NCBI GenBank assembly: GCA_947450325.1
Contig: CANFUT010000018.1
Coordinates: 22,848-86,847, forward strand
Source of the DNA: Flavobacteriia bacterium
GTDB taxonomy: Bacteria > Bacteroidota > Bacteroidia > Flavobacteriales_D > Crocinitomicaceae
DNA: 64,000 nucleotides
Direction of reading: 5' to 3'
Both the position numbers and the translations under genes were made by a program. Below, one piece after another: positions 54,472 through 63,869 of the stretch. The first letter of the stretch is position 1, and each line of letters opens with the position of its first letter. The notes beneath the pieces are model-generated. The model was not told the DNA's origin. It saw only the letters and a program-made list of their open reading frames with translations, and made no database searches.

Positions 54472-57400
54472 TCAATCGTTTTCAACACTTTTTAACAACA
54501 ATTCCAAAATCGAAATGGCCGCTTTTGAGATCTTTGTTCCTGGTCCGAAAACACCAAAAACGCCAGCTTCATACAAGAAATCATAATCTTGTTGCGGAAT
54601 AACTCCACCTGCAATAACCATAATATCTTCTCGCCCGTATTTTTTCAACTCTGCAATCACTTGTGGCACCAACGTTTTGTGTCCAGCAGCTAAAGAAGAT
54701 ACACCCAAAATATGTACATCGTTTTCTATCGCTTGTCTCGCTGCTTCTGCAGGTGTTTGAAACAAAGGACCAATATCCACATCAAATCCAATGTCAGCAA
54801 ACGATGTTGCAATTACTTTCGCGCCGCGATCGTGGCCATCTTGCCCCATTTTCGCAACCATAATTCTAGGTCTTCGGCCTTCGAGTTTGGCAAATTTTTC
54901 TGCCATCGCTTTTGCCGTTTCGAAATCTTGATCATTCATAGATTCTGAGGAATAAACACCACTGATGGAACGAATCGTTGCTTTGTATCTTCCAAAGGTT
55001 TTCTCCATGGCCATGGAAATTTCACCTAAGGTAGCACGATTGCGCGCGCATTCAACAGCGGCTTCTAATAAATTTCCGTTGCCAGTCGCAGCAATTTCAG
55101 CCAAATGATTTAAACTTGCTTCCACTTTCGCTGAATCTCGGTCGGCTTTCATTTGGTTGATACGCTCGATTTGACCTAAACGCACTTTAGTATTGTCGAT
55201 ATCTAAAATATCCATTGGTTCTTCTTTTTCCAATTGATATCGATTCACACCCACAATAATATCTCTTCCTGCATCAATTTTTGCTTGCTTTCTCGCTGCG
55301 GCTTCTTCAATGCGCATTTTTGGAATTCCAGTTTCAATTGCTTTCGCCATTCCGCCCAATTCTTCCACTTCTTCGATTAATTTCCAAGCTTCTTGAATCA
55401 AATCTTCTGTCAATTTTTCGACATAATAACTTCCGCCCCAAGGATCGATGATTGAAGTCATTTGGGTTTCTTCTTGCAAATAAATTTGTGTATTTCGGGC
55501 AATTCTCGCCGAGAAATCTGTTGGCAAAGCAATTGCTTCATCTAATGCATTTGTGTGTAAAGATTGTGTTCCTCCAAAACCTGCTGCCAACGCTTCAATG
55601 CAAGTTCGCGCCACATTATTGAAGGGATCTTGCTCAGTCAAACTCCAACCTGAAGTCTGACAATGTGTTCTCAAAGCCAAAGATTTAGAATTCTTAGGAT
55701 TGAATTGATTCACCAATTTCGACCAAATCATTCTTCCTGCGCGCATTTTGGCAATTTCCATGAAATGATTCATCCCAATGGCCCAAAAGAAACTCAATCG
55801 CGGGGCAAATGCATCCACATCCATTCCTGCTTTGATTCCAGCGCGTAAATATTCCAATCCGTCGGCCAAAGTGTAAGCCAATTCAATCGCAGCAGTTGCT
55901 CCAGCCTCTTGCATGTGATAACCTGAAATGGAAATCGAATTGAATCGAGGCATATTTTTAGCCGTATAATCGAAAATATCAGAAATGATTTTCATCGAAG
56001 GCGCTGGCGGATAAATGTAAGTGTTACGCACCATGAATTCTTTCAAAATATCATTCTGAATCGTTCCTAAAAGTTGTTCTTGTTTGACACCTTGTTCTTC
56101 CGCAGCGACAATGTAAAACGCCATAATCGGAATCACCGCGCCATTCATGGTCATCGAAACGGACATTTCATCCAAAGGAATTTGGTCGAATAAAATCTTC
56201 ATGTCCAAAATCGAATCGATCGCAACTCCAGCTTTTCCAACATCTCCCACTACCCTTTCGTGGTCAGAATCATATCCGCGGTGCGTGGCTAAATCGAAAG
56301 CAACAGACAATCCTTTTTGTCCTGCAGCTAAATTTCGTCGGTAAAAAGCATTTGAATCTTCCGCTGTGGAAAATCCTGCGTATTGGCGAACGGTCCAAGG
56401 ACGAATGGCGTACATTGACCCATATGGTCCGCGTAAATAAGGTGCGATTCCTGAAACATAACCCAATTGTTCTGCTTCAGCAATGTCAGACGCTTGGTAA
56501 TAATTTTGCAAGACTATTTTCTCTGCAGTTTCATAAGCATCAATTGTTGTTCCTGTTTGATTTTCAGCTTCGATTTTAAAAGTATTTGACGGCGATTTGA
56601 TTTCAGCTTTCGCAGCAGAAACTTCCTCTTTTCCATCATTCATTTCAAAAGCCAATTCCAAGTTCAATGCTTTCAGTCCGAAATATAAACTTTCGTCAAT
56701 TACCCAAGTTGTTTCCGTTTGTTGCGGATTGGGAAATTTATTGATTCCGATTAATATTTGAGATTTATTGACGATTTTTTCGATGCGAATTTGTGCAATT
56801 TTCGAAACTTCTGTTTGAAACCAAGTTTGTGCAGAATCATTTAAAATTCCTCCTAGTTTGGAAAGTTCTGTGCAGATATCCCAAGCATTTTGGCACAAAG
56901 AATCAGTCAAAAATTCGATGGCGTAACTTCCACCTGCTGCGTCGATTACTTTGTCCAAGTACGATTCATCTTTCAACAACAAAGAAATATTCGTTGCCAT
57001 GCGTTGCGTGAAATCCGTAATTCCTTCATTGGATTGCGCATTGTAAGGCTGTATCCACAAATGATCTGCGCCACCAATAACAGCAGACATCGCTTCGGTA
57101 GTTTGACGCAATAAATTGGTGTAAGGATCTTTCAAAGATTTGTTGACAAAACCAGATTTCGCGGTAATCAAAGTTGTTTCGTTGCAAACGTGTTTTGGTT
57201 TGTATTCTCGAACCAATTGCGCCCACAAAGTTCTGAAAGCACGAAATTTAGCAATTTCAATCAAGTAATCTGTGCCAATTCCGAAAGTGAAATGCAAATT
57301 TGCCAACGCTTGATCCAAATCAATATTCTGTGCAAGTTGCTTTTCGATGTAAGCTTTCCCCAAAGACAATGCAAAAGCCAATTCTTGACTAGCATTTGCT

Positions 57401-57975
57401 CCCGCTTGTTGAACTGAATATGCATCTACTTCAAACAATCGAGCTTGCACCGAAGAAGAAATTGTAGGAATATCAGTTTTCGCAGCCAAGGGATTGAAAT
57501 AAAAACCAACAAATGCTTTCGGTTGATTTTCGAACCAACTTAAAACGGCTTGCATTTGTGTTTCAGAAGATACAATGAAATAAGTGCGAATGTATTGAAC
57601 ACCAATCTCTGACAGTAAAAGATCGAACGAAATTTCAGATTTTTGGCTCACATCCAAAATCAAGGAATTGGTTCCTTCATTCAAGATTTTCAATGCTTTT
57701 TCATTGGCAACTTTTTCTTCCTTTACCAATAAATAAGTCCCAATATTCCAGTCATTGTTGTCAAAAACATAGCCCCTTGTGTATGGAAATTTACCAGGGA
57801 CTTGTTGGCTTTTCTTGGCATCTTCCAAATGAAAATAACTTGGAAAAGTCAATTGTTCAATCACATTTTGCTTGTGTAAATTGCTTTCAAAATCAGCGCC
57901 TTTCAACTCTTTGGTTAAAAGATCAACCCATTGTTGTTTGGATGATTTTGAGAATGCTTCAAAAAGTTTTTTCAT
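54472..57975 (-). CDS. methylmalonyl-CoA mutase, single-chain small-large fusion
   Basis: This 1167-residue protein fuses the two mutase subunits that are usually separate genes. Residues about 1-430 resemble the small subunit TIM barrel without its own cobalamin domain. Residues about 500-930 are the large subunit barrel ([53 protein letters not shown]), and the C terminus is a B12 domain with D1046-G-H1048-D-R-G. It interconverts methylmalonyl-CoA and succinyl-CoA. It is not IcmF: no internal G-domain is present and the B12 domain is C-terminal. Confidence 0.93.
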   Translation of the reverse strand: MKKLFEAFSKSSKQQWVDLLTKELKGADFESNLHKQNVIEQLTFPSYFHLEDAKKSQQVPGKFPYTRGYVFDNNDWNIGTYLLVKEEKVANEKALKILNEGTNSLILDVSQKSEISFDLLLSEIGVQYIRTYFIVSSETQMQAVLSWFENQPKAFVGFYFNPLAAKTDIPTISSSVQARLFEVDAYSVQQAGANASQELAFALSLGKAYIEKQLAQNIDLDQALANLHFTFGIGTDYLIEIAKFRAFRTLWAQLVREYKPKHVCNETTLITAKSGFVNKSLKDPYTNLLRQTTEAMSAVIGGADHLWIQPYNAQSNEGITDFTQRMATNISLLLKDESYLDKVIDAAGGSYAIEFLTDSLCQNAWDICTELSKLGGILNDSAQTWFQTEVSKIAQIRIEKIVNKSQILIGINKFPNPQQTETTWVIDESLYFGLKALNLELAFEMNDGKEEVSAAKAEIKSPSNTFKIEAENQTGTTIDAYETAEKIVLQNYYQASDIAEAEQLGYVSGIAPYLRGPYGSMYAIRPWTVRQYAGFSTAEDSNAFYRRNLAAGQKGLSVAFDLATHRGYDSDHERVVGDVGKAGVAIDSILDMKILFDQIPLDEMSVSMTMNGAVIPIMAFYIVAAEEQGVKQEQLLGTIQNDILKEFMVRNTYIYPPAPSMKIISDIFDYTAKNMPRFNSISISGYHMQEAGATAAIELAYTLADGLEYLRAGIKAGMDVDAFAPRLSFFWAIGMNHFMEIAKMRAGRMIWSKLVNQFNPKNSKSLALRTHCQTSGWSLTEQDPFNNVARTCIEALAAGFGGTQSLHTNALDEAIALPTDFSARIARNTQIYLQEETQMTSIIDPWGGSYYVEKLTEDLIQEAWKLIEEVEELGGMAKAIETGIPKMRIEEAAARKQAKIDAGRDIIVGVNRYQLEKEEPMDILDIDNTKVRLGQIERINQMKADRDSAKVEASLNHLAEIAATGNGNLLEAAVECARNRATLGEISMAMEKTFGRYKATIRSISGVYSSESMNDQDFETAKAMAEKFAKLEGRRPRIMVAKMGQDGHDRGAKVIATSFADIGFDVDIGPLFQTPAEAARQAIENDVHILGVSSLAAGHKTLVPQVIAELKKYGREDIMVIAGGVIPQQDYDFLYEAGVFGVFGPGTKISKAAISILELLLKSVEND

Positions 57976-57993
57976 TGGTTTTTGACCGTTTGT

Positions 57994-58722
57994 TTATAAA
58001 TTTTGGGGTATTTTTTGGTTCATTTTCGTGTAAACAATCGTGCTTAAAATGGTCACTAAAAAAGGGGCAAGAATTAAACCTACTACGGGAATTGAATAAA
58101 TCAGACTGAAAACAGAACCTGTGAGCAGCATGTACAACATTCTTTCAAAACCAAATTCAACGGTTCCAAAAAAGCCAACGCCGTATCTTTCTAGGCTAAA
58201 ATCGTAGAATGAAAATCCGATAAAGAATGCGCCGATGACAAAATAAATGATGTTGTCCAAAACGTGAAAATTAAATATCCAAGCCAACCCGTACCAGATA
58301 AACATCACTAAAAAATTAAGCATCAAAGTGAAAAAAAGCAAGAAAATAGCTCTAACAATGTCTTTCATCACACGGGCAAAACCACCATCAAATTTAGCGC
58401 CTGTGACTTCATTATCCACTTTTTCAGACAATAAGCAATTAATTGGTGAAAGCAAGGTGAGAATGAAAAACTTATAAAATTCGTCTGTAATCCAAACCAT
58501 GAAACCAATGGTTTTTTGAACTCCAGTAGTAACATATTCTCCTACCCATGGCAATTTTTTAGCCACTTCCGCACCTTCCGAAACATTATGAAAAAAAGCG
58601 AAAATGCTGTAAAAGAAAAGCGCCACCGCTAGAGGAGGAATAATATACAACCAGATTTTACCTTTTGCCAATTGCAAAACTGACAATTTCAGAGCAAAAA
58701 AATGATCATTTATCGCATTCAT
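57994..58722 (-). CDS. EI24-domain integral membrane protein
   Basis: The 242-residue protein has four or more hydrophobic helices in the EI24/CysZ-like arrangement, with IPPLAVALFFYSIFAFF first and YSIPVVGLILAPFLVTILST last. CysZ transports sulfate; eukaryotic EI24 acts in autophagy, and bacterial members outside CysZ are uncharacterised. It lies 18 bases upstream of the mutase gene in the same operon, an arrangement for which I cannot give a functional reason. Confidence 0.8.
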   Translation of the reverse strand: MNAINDHFFALKLSVLQLAKGKIWLYIIPPLAVALFFYSIFAFFHNVSEGAEVAKKLPWVGEYVTTGVQKTIGFMVWITDEFYKFFILTLLSPINCLLSEKVDNEVTGAKFDGGFARVMKDIVRAIFLLFFTLMLNFLVMFIWYGLAWIFNFHVLDNIIYFVIGAFFIGFSFYDFSLERYGVGFFGTVEFGFERMLYMLLTGSVFSLIYSIPVVGLILAPFLVTILSTIVYTKMNQKIPQNL

Positions 58723-59139
58723 TCCATCGAATATTTAGAGGATACGAATATAGGAAAATTCAAGCAAAGCAGCGAAAAAATCACTGAAAAACGACAGTTA
58801 TTTTATTTAAAATGAAATTAAATCATGAAGATTAATTGTTTGATTTGGATAAGATTAAATCGATTTGAATTCAAAGTTCATGTTTACGGCCTTGGAAGAA
58901 AGGTTTTTAAAAGTGAACTGAAAACGCAGACTTTTAGAGGAAGCTACGCAACGCCAGTGAAGTAGATCACCGATAAAATCACGTTTTAAGACGCTTTTAA
59001 AATAAAGCGCATGATATAAAAATTTAATTCATTCGAAAATTTGCGCTTTAACTTGATGAGAAAGCCTTGATTTTTGGGTTCGTTTTGATCAAGCACCGCG
59101 CAAGCAGCCACGAAGTGAAAAGGAACAAAAAAGTTAAAA
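58723..59139. other. gene-poor intergenic region with hairpins
   Basis: These 417 bases contain no convincing ORF. They include small inverted repeats (CGCTTT 58992-58997 with AAAGCG 59004-59009; AAAGCGC with GCGCTTT 59043-59049) and the structured repeat copy at 59061-59126. The segment around 58930-58960 (agaggaagctacgcaacgcc) does not match anything I recognise. Confidence 0.5.
59061..59126 (-). repeat. second copy of the structured intergenic repeat (partial)
   Basis: Read on the minus strand, this segment closely follows 1984-2046: shared blocks include CGTGGCTGCT, CGCGGTGC, AAAA, GAACC and TCAAGGCT, with a few indels. The hairpin stem is kept in shortened form (CTTGA/TCAAG). The second and third hairpins of the first copy are not recognisable here. 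Confidence 0.65.
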
Positions 59140-59310
59140 TCAGATTTTTTTCAAAATCATCACGCTTAACGCATAAAATGCCATCGTTCCCAAATAAAAC
59201 AAATGCCATCCTTTGTAACCTTGTTTGCGCCAATACAAACCGTTCAAAATTCCAAGAACCAATCCTGGAATCAAAGAAAATACTAATGGATTTTCGATAA
59301 TTGTTTTCAT
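59140..59310 (-). CDS. small 56-residue membrane protein
   Basis: The ORF from ATG 59310 encodes a protein with hydrophobic segments around LVFSLIPGLVLGILNGLYW and HLFYLGTMAFYALSVMIL, split by a polar loop RKQGYKGW. This helix-loop-helix hairpin looks like a genuine small membrane protein. There is no close -7 box. The function is unknown. Confidence 0.5.
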   Translation of the reverse strand: MKTIIENPLVFSLIPGLVLGILNGLYWRKQGYKGWHLFYLGTMAFYALSVMILKKI

Positions 59311-59482
59311 TTCAGGTGCAAAAGAAATGATTTTTTTGAAAGTTTTAGATTGACAAGGAAAGTTAAATATTAATAAGCAATATAAAAAGTTAACATTATC
59401 GAAAACTATTTTATAAAAGTTGTATTTTTAATCAGAATTTTTACGGTTCTAAAAAGCAAACATTGCAAACGAATTCAAATTT

Positions 59483-60019
59483 ATGAAAATAACGATCCTA
59501 TTATCAATTCTACTCCTTCTAGTGAATTCATGCAAAAAATCAAAGTTGAGCGCTGAAAATCCATTGATAGGAAAATGGTCTATCAATGGTTTTGATTTTG
59601 AAAACAAATATCCGTCAGTTATTGACCAAGGAATAGTTAACGAGCAAATTTTAAAAAAAACAATTCTTGAAATTACAAACAAAGGAGATGTTTTAATCGG
59701 TTTAAATAATGAAAAGGAAAAGTTGAAAATTATTAAAATAGATGAAATTCAATTAAACACAATGTTTTATAAATCAGGATTAACAACAAAAAAATTTATT
59801 TGTAAAGTTAAAAATCATAAAGGTCAAATATTCACTTTTAATTTTTTCGCAAATAGTGATAAAACAAAATTAATTGCAACCTATTGGACGCCAAATCATC
59901 CTTTTGTATTAAAAGACTCTCCAAATTATAGCCCGCTTTGCTTGAATATTCCTACTACAAATACAACTTCTTGCAATATCTATTTTGCAGAATTTTTTGG
60001 CGATTACTCGAAACTTTAA
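59483..60019 (+). CDS. AT-rich orphan lipoprotein
   Basis: The 178-residue product has a lipoprotein signal (LLLLVNSCKK, Cys17) followed by NPLIGKWSINGFDFEN, a start resembling lipocalin-like/copper-resistance-type small lipoproteins, and mixed beta-strand sequence. I do not recognise the family firmly. Codon use is very AT-rich compared with the neighbouring subtilase, hinting at recent acquisition. The next gene follows 5 bases after its stop. Confidence 0.6.
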   Translation: MKITILLSILLLLVNSCKKSKLSAENPLIGKWSINGFDFENKYPSVIDQGIVNEQILKKTILEITNKGDVLIGLNNEKEKLKIIKIDEIQLNTMFYKSGLTTKKFICKVKNHKGQIFTFNFFANSDKTKLIATYWTPNHPFVLKDSPNYSPLCLNIPTTNTTSCNIYFAEFFGDYSKL

Positions 60020-60024
60020 AAAGT

Positions 60025-60675
60025 ATGAATAAAATTATCCACATGATATTTAGTCTCTTGATTTATTTAAGCGCGCTTAATCAAGAACAAAAAAACAACT
60101 TACGATTTACGTTTTTAAATAAACTTGAAATTTCAATGTATTCAACATTACCCTACAGTAACGATGGAAATTTTAATCTATATGAAGGGAATGAACTAAA
60201 ATTTGATCCAATATCAGTTACTTGCAATCGCCATAAATTATTTGTTTCAACTGGAATTTTTTTTGCAGATAAATTCAAAAATAAAAGTGAACCAGAAATG
60301 CTTTATTTCTATTTCCCACTTTACTTGAATTATTCGATTTTTTCAAAAAATCAAAAATGGTTTGGCACTTTGACATATGGAATGCCTCTCTATTTGAATG
60401 AAGATTCAAAAATCATAAACTATTCACTTTGGGAAAATTATCGAAATGTTACAAATGATAATTACAATTTATTTCCAAGAAGATTAAAAGTGAATTCTAT
60501 TAGTGAAATACGAGGCGGATATTATTTTTCAAATCATTTTGGGGTAAATCTTGGGGTAAAATTATATAACGTTAAGACTACTAAATTAGATGAAAATGAA
60601 CAATTTACTAAAACACAAAACAAACCATTTTTCTTTTTTACCATAGGATTTGAGTATAGATTTAAAACACTTTAA
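60025..60675 (+). CDS. AT-rich exported protein, probably outer membrane barrel
   Basis: From ATG 60025 the 216-residue product has an N-terminal signal-like helix and alternating aromatic strands that end with a Phe-rich terminus (FFFFTIGFEYRFKTL), as in outer membrane beta-barrels. An open frame from 59938 overlaps the previous gene and is less likely. It is coupled with the lipoprotein before it. No family is recognised. Confidence 0.6.
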   Translation: MNKIIHMIFSLLIYLSALNQEQKNNLRFTFLNKLEISMYSTLPYSNDGNFNLYEGNELKFDPISVTCNRHKLFVSTGIFFADKFKNKSEPEMLYFYFPLYLNYSIFSKNQKWFGTLTYGMPLYLNEDSKIINYSLWENYRNVTNDNYNLFPRRLKVNSISEIRGGYYFSNHFGVNLGVKLYNVKTTKLDENEQFTKTQNKPFFFFTIGFEYRFKTL

Positions 60676-60797
60676 AAAAAAATATTTTAAATTTTGATTA
60701 GGTACAAATTAAAAATTGTGAAAATTGTATGAATCAAAATTCATATTGAATAAAAAAGAACAATTTAAAAACGCTATTTTAGTGAACGTTTTAGCTT

Positions 60798-62483
60798 ATG
60801 TTTATGAACAAGTTATTCAATTATTGTATTGTTTGTCTCTGCTTTATAGGTCGCAATCAACATGTATCCGCACAACAAGACACCCTAAAATATTGGATAC
60901 AATTCACAGACAAAAACAATTCACTCTACTCCATCGATGCGCCAGAACAATTTTTGTCTTCCAAAGCCTTTGCGCGCAGGGCGAAGAGTCTGATTCCAAT
61001 TTCTGAGCAAGATTTACCTGTGAATCAAGCTTACATCGACCAAATTACTGTTTTTCCATCTGTTCAATTTCTCAATCCATCGAAATGGTTCAACGCGATT
61101 ACCATCAATTGTTTTGATACCAATGATTTGAATCAAATCATGCAATTGCCTTTTGTGCAACAAATTGAAATTGTGCAAAAAATGCAACTGTCGAACACCA
61201 AAAATCCAATTGAAAATACTTTTGAAATTGAACCGAAAAACAACATTGAAATAAGCAACAACAGTCACTTTCCTTACGGTTATTCATACAACCAAAATCA
61301 TTTGCACCAAATTGAATATTTACACGAATTGGGTTATAACGGTGAAGGCATGACCATCGCGGTGATTGATGCTGGATTTGAAACCGTGCAAGAAATGGCT
61401 TGTTTCAAACATTTGTTTCAAGAAAATCGAATTCTTTCTACCAAAGATTTTGTAGACCACGACGGCGATGTTTATTGGGATCATTTTCACGGTGCGGCGG
61501 TACTTTCAACTATCGCAGGAAAAATAGACGGCGTTTATTATGGAACTGCAACCAAAGCCAATTTTCACTTGCTGCGAAGCGAAGATGCGGATACAGAAAA
61601 TATCATCGAAGAAGATAATTGGGTGACAGCTGCCGAATATGCAGACAGTGCTGGCGTTGACATCATCAACTCAAGTTTGGGTTACACTCAATTTGACGAC
61701 AGTTTGCAAAATCATACTTACTCGCAATTGGACGGAAACACCACGCGCATCGCCAAAGCTGCAGACATCGCAGCATCGAAAGGGATTTTGGTTGTAGCAA
61801 GTGCTGGAAATTCGGGTGCGGATGATTGGAAATACATTTCTACTCCAGCAGATGCCGACAGTATTTTGACCGTTGGGGCAGTGGACAGCTTGGGAAATTA
61901 TGCATTTTTCAGCAGCGTTGGTCCTGCAAGTGATGGCGATGTAAAACCCAATGTGGCTTCCGTCGGATACCATACCTATTTGTACATTCCGTACAATGAA
62001 AAAGTGGTGCGCGCCAATGGCACTTCATTTAGTTCGCCCATGATGGCAGGAATGACTGCTTGTTTATGGCAAGCATTTCCAAATTTAAACAACATGGAAA
62101 TCATTGATTTAATTCAAAAATCTGCGAATCAATACAATGCTCCCGATTCTTTGATGGGTTACGGAATTCCTAACTTTCGAAAAGCGTACACCGATATCAA
62201 AGGAAACCAAGAACAAAGCGTGAATTTTGAAATCATCGCTTATTATCCAAATCCCATGGATGAAAACGGATTGAAAGTTTTGCTCAACAGCGACGTTTCG
62301 CAAGTGATTCAAATCAAAATCAGCAACACGCTCGGACAACCGATTTACAGCGGCGAAATACAAATCGAAAAAGGACAAAATTTGATTTCCATTGGCAAGT
62401 TTTTTACAGCCAAAGGGATTTATTTTTTGAAGTTGATCGCGGAAGATGGGCGAGAAGAAGATTTTAAGATACTAGGATATTAG
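60798..62483 (+). CDS. secreted subtilisin-like serine protease with T9SS sorting domain
   Basis: The 561-residue protein has a signal peptide (MNKLFNYCIVCLCF, from ATG 60804 if the second ATG is used), a propeptide, and an S8 catalytic domain with AVIDAGFE (Asp191), HFHGAAV (His231) and ANGTSFSSPM (Ser410). The C-terminal domain (YYPNPMDENG to the last residues FKILGY) is the T9SS type A sorting domain. It is probably secreted and may act in nutrient degradation or surface processing. Confidence 0.93.
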   Translation: MFMNKLFNYCIVCLCFIGRNQHVSAQQDTLKYWIQFTDKNNSLYSIDAPEQFLSSKAFARRAKSLIPISEQDLPVNQAYIDQITVFPSVQFLNPSKWFNAITINCFDTNDLNQIMQLPFVQQIEIVQKMQLSNTKNPIENTFEIEPKNNIEISNNSHFPYGYSYNQNHLHQIEYLHELGYNGEGMTIAVIDAGFETVQEMACFKHLFQENRILSTKDFVDHDGDVYWDHFHGAAVLSTIAGKIDGVYYGTATKANFHLLRSEDADTENIIEEDNWVTAAEYADSAGVDIINSSLGYTQFDDSLQNHTYSQLDGNTTRIAKAADIAASKGILVVASAGNSGADDWKYISTPADADSILTVGAVDSLGNYAFFSSVGPASDGDVKPNVASVGYHTYLYIPYNEKVVRANGTSFSSPMMAGMTACLWQAFPNLNNMEIIDLIQKSANQYNAPDSLMGYGIPNFRKAYTDIKGNQEQSVNFEIIAYYPNPMDENGLKVLLNSDVSQVIQIKISNTLGQPIYSGEIQIEKGQNLISIGKFFTAKGIYFLKLIAEDGREEDFKILGY

Positions 62484-62665
62484 GATTTTAAGACTTTGTG
62501 ATGGTAATTTCAGTTGGGGCGCAATGCATTGCTCCCCAACTGAAATTAAATCGTGATTTTCGAAATTTAACTAGTCTAAAAATCTAGAAATCCAATGATC
62601 TAAAAATCCATTCAGGTTCCTAAAGTTGCATAGCAACGGCTCTTAATATCTTAAAATCCTAATAT
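62477..62665. repeat. inverted-repeat element around a 42-base palindrome
   Basis: 17-bp perfect inverted repeats (62477-62493 and 62649-62665) enclose 155 bases. Inside, 62506-62519 pairs perfectly with 62534-62547 around GCAATGCATTGC, itself a palindrome, leaving one mismatch in 42 bases. The left repeat overlaps the subtilase stop. The remaining interior carries short direct repeats of tctaaaaatc. Confidence 0.75.
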
Positions 62666-62682
62666 GTTAAAGCGCAGCGGGT

Positions 62683-63756
62683 CTATTTTAGTTGTCTATT
62701 TTCCAGCGGAATCGCTTTGTTTTTGTTCGCCAATTGTCCGCAGGCGGCGTCGATGTCTTTTCCTCTGCTTCGGCGGATGTTGACCACCAAGTTACGGTCT
62801 TCCAAATATTTAGCGAAAGCATCGACTTTGATTGGGTCCGCTTGTTTGAATCCCCCGTCGTCGATTGGATTGTATTCTATGATATTGATTTTACAAGGCA
62901 CGCATCGGCAAAAAGCGGCCAATTCTTGTGCATCTTCTAAATTGTCGTTGAAATCCTTGAAAATAATGTATTCGAATGTAACACGAGAACCCGTTTTTTC
63001 GTGGAAATATTCCAAGGCTTCACGCAAGGTTTCCAAATCATTGGAGTCGTTGATTTCCATGATTTGACTGCGCTTTTTGTCATTTGCAGCATGTAGTGAA
63101 AGCGCCAAATTGAATTTCACTTGGTCGTCGCCCAATTTTTTGATCATTTTGGCAATTCCTGCTGTAGAAACCGTAATCCTGCGGGGAGAAATTCCCAAAC
63201 CTTCTTCGGAAGTCAACATTTCGGTGGAACGCAGCACGTTTTTGTAATTCAACAACGGTTCGCCCATCCCCATGTAAACAATGTTTGTCAACGTTTGACC
63301 GTAACGATTTTCAGCTTGATCGCGCAAATAAACAACCTGATCCACAATTTCTCCTGCGGTCAAGTTGCGCATCAATTTCAATTTTCCTGTAGCGCAAAAA
63401 GTACACGACAAACTGCAACCTACTTGCGAAGAAATGCAAGCCGTAGTTCGACTAGAAGTCGGAATCAAAACACCTTCAACTACTTTTCCTGGTTCCACTT
63501 CGAACGCACATTTGATGGTTTTGTCTGAACTGATTTGTTGGTCGTCGAGTACGATTTTATCGATGTAGAAATGAGTTTCTAATTTCTCGCGCAAATCTTT
63601 GCTCAAATTAGACATTTCCTCAAAAGTTCCTGCATTTTTCTTCCACAACCATTCAAAAACTTGCTTGGCACGAAACGATTTTTCACCCATCGCCTCGAAC
63701 TGTGCTTTAATTTCTGGGAAATTAAGATTGCGAATATTTTGTTTAGAATTTTGCAT
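62683..63756 (-). CDS. rlmN: 23S rRNA/tRNA adenine C2-methyltransferase RlmN
   Basis: RlmN is a radical SAM enzyme that methylates A2503 of 23S rRNA and A37 of some tRNAs. The 357-residue protein has the cluster motif GCSLSCTFC (Cys114, Cys118, Cys121), MGMGEPL and a late Cys in DAACGQL that would form the methyl-carrier thiol. Length is normal and it has its own -7 box. Confidence 0.96.
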   Translation of the reverse strand: MQNSKQNIRNLNFPEIKAQFEAMGEKSFRAKQVFEWLWKKNAGTFEEMSNLSKDLREKLETHFYIDKIVLDDQQISSDKTIKCAFEVEPGKVVEGVLIPTSSRTTACISSQVGCSLSCTFCATGKLKLMRNLTAGEIVDQVVYLRDQAENRYGQTLTNIVYMGMGEPLLNYKNVLRSTEMLTSEEGLGISPRRITVSTAGIAKMIKKLGDDQVKFNLALSLHAANDKKRSQIMEINDSNDLETLREALEYFHEKTGSRVTFEYIIFKDFNDNLEDAQELAAFCRCVPCKINIIEYNPIDDGGFKQADPIKVDAFAKYLEDRNLVVNIRRSRGKDIDAACGQLANKNKAIPLENRQLK

Positions 63757-63774
63757 GAATCACTTCTCGAAGTG

Positions 63775-63782
63775 CAAAGATA
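63775..63782 (-). promoter_or_regulatory. -7 promoter box for rlmN
   Basis: CAAAGATA on the plus strand equals TATCTTTG on the minus strand, an exact TAnnTTTG match, 18 bases before the ATG. Confidence 0.65.
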
Positions 63783-63869
63783 CGAAGTTATCCTACTTTA
63801 ATTTGGGATTTTTTTGTGAAAATCAGTAATTACCGCGAATTAATCAATCAGAAAGAGTATGCTCATTAA

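Noticed and set aside
54472..57975. IcmF (fused isobutyryl-CoA mutase) as the identity of the mutase
   Set aside because: IcmF has an N-terminal B12 domain and a G-domain in the middle; here the B12 motif is C-terminal and no GTPase motifs are present.
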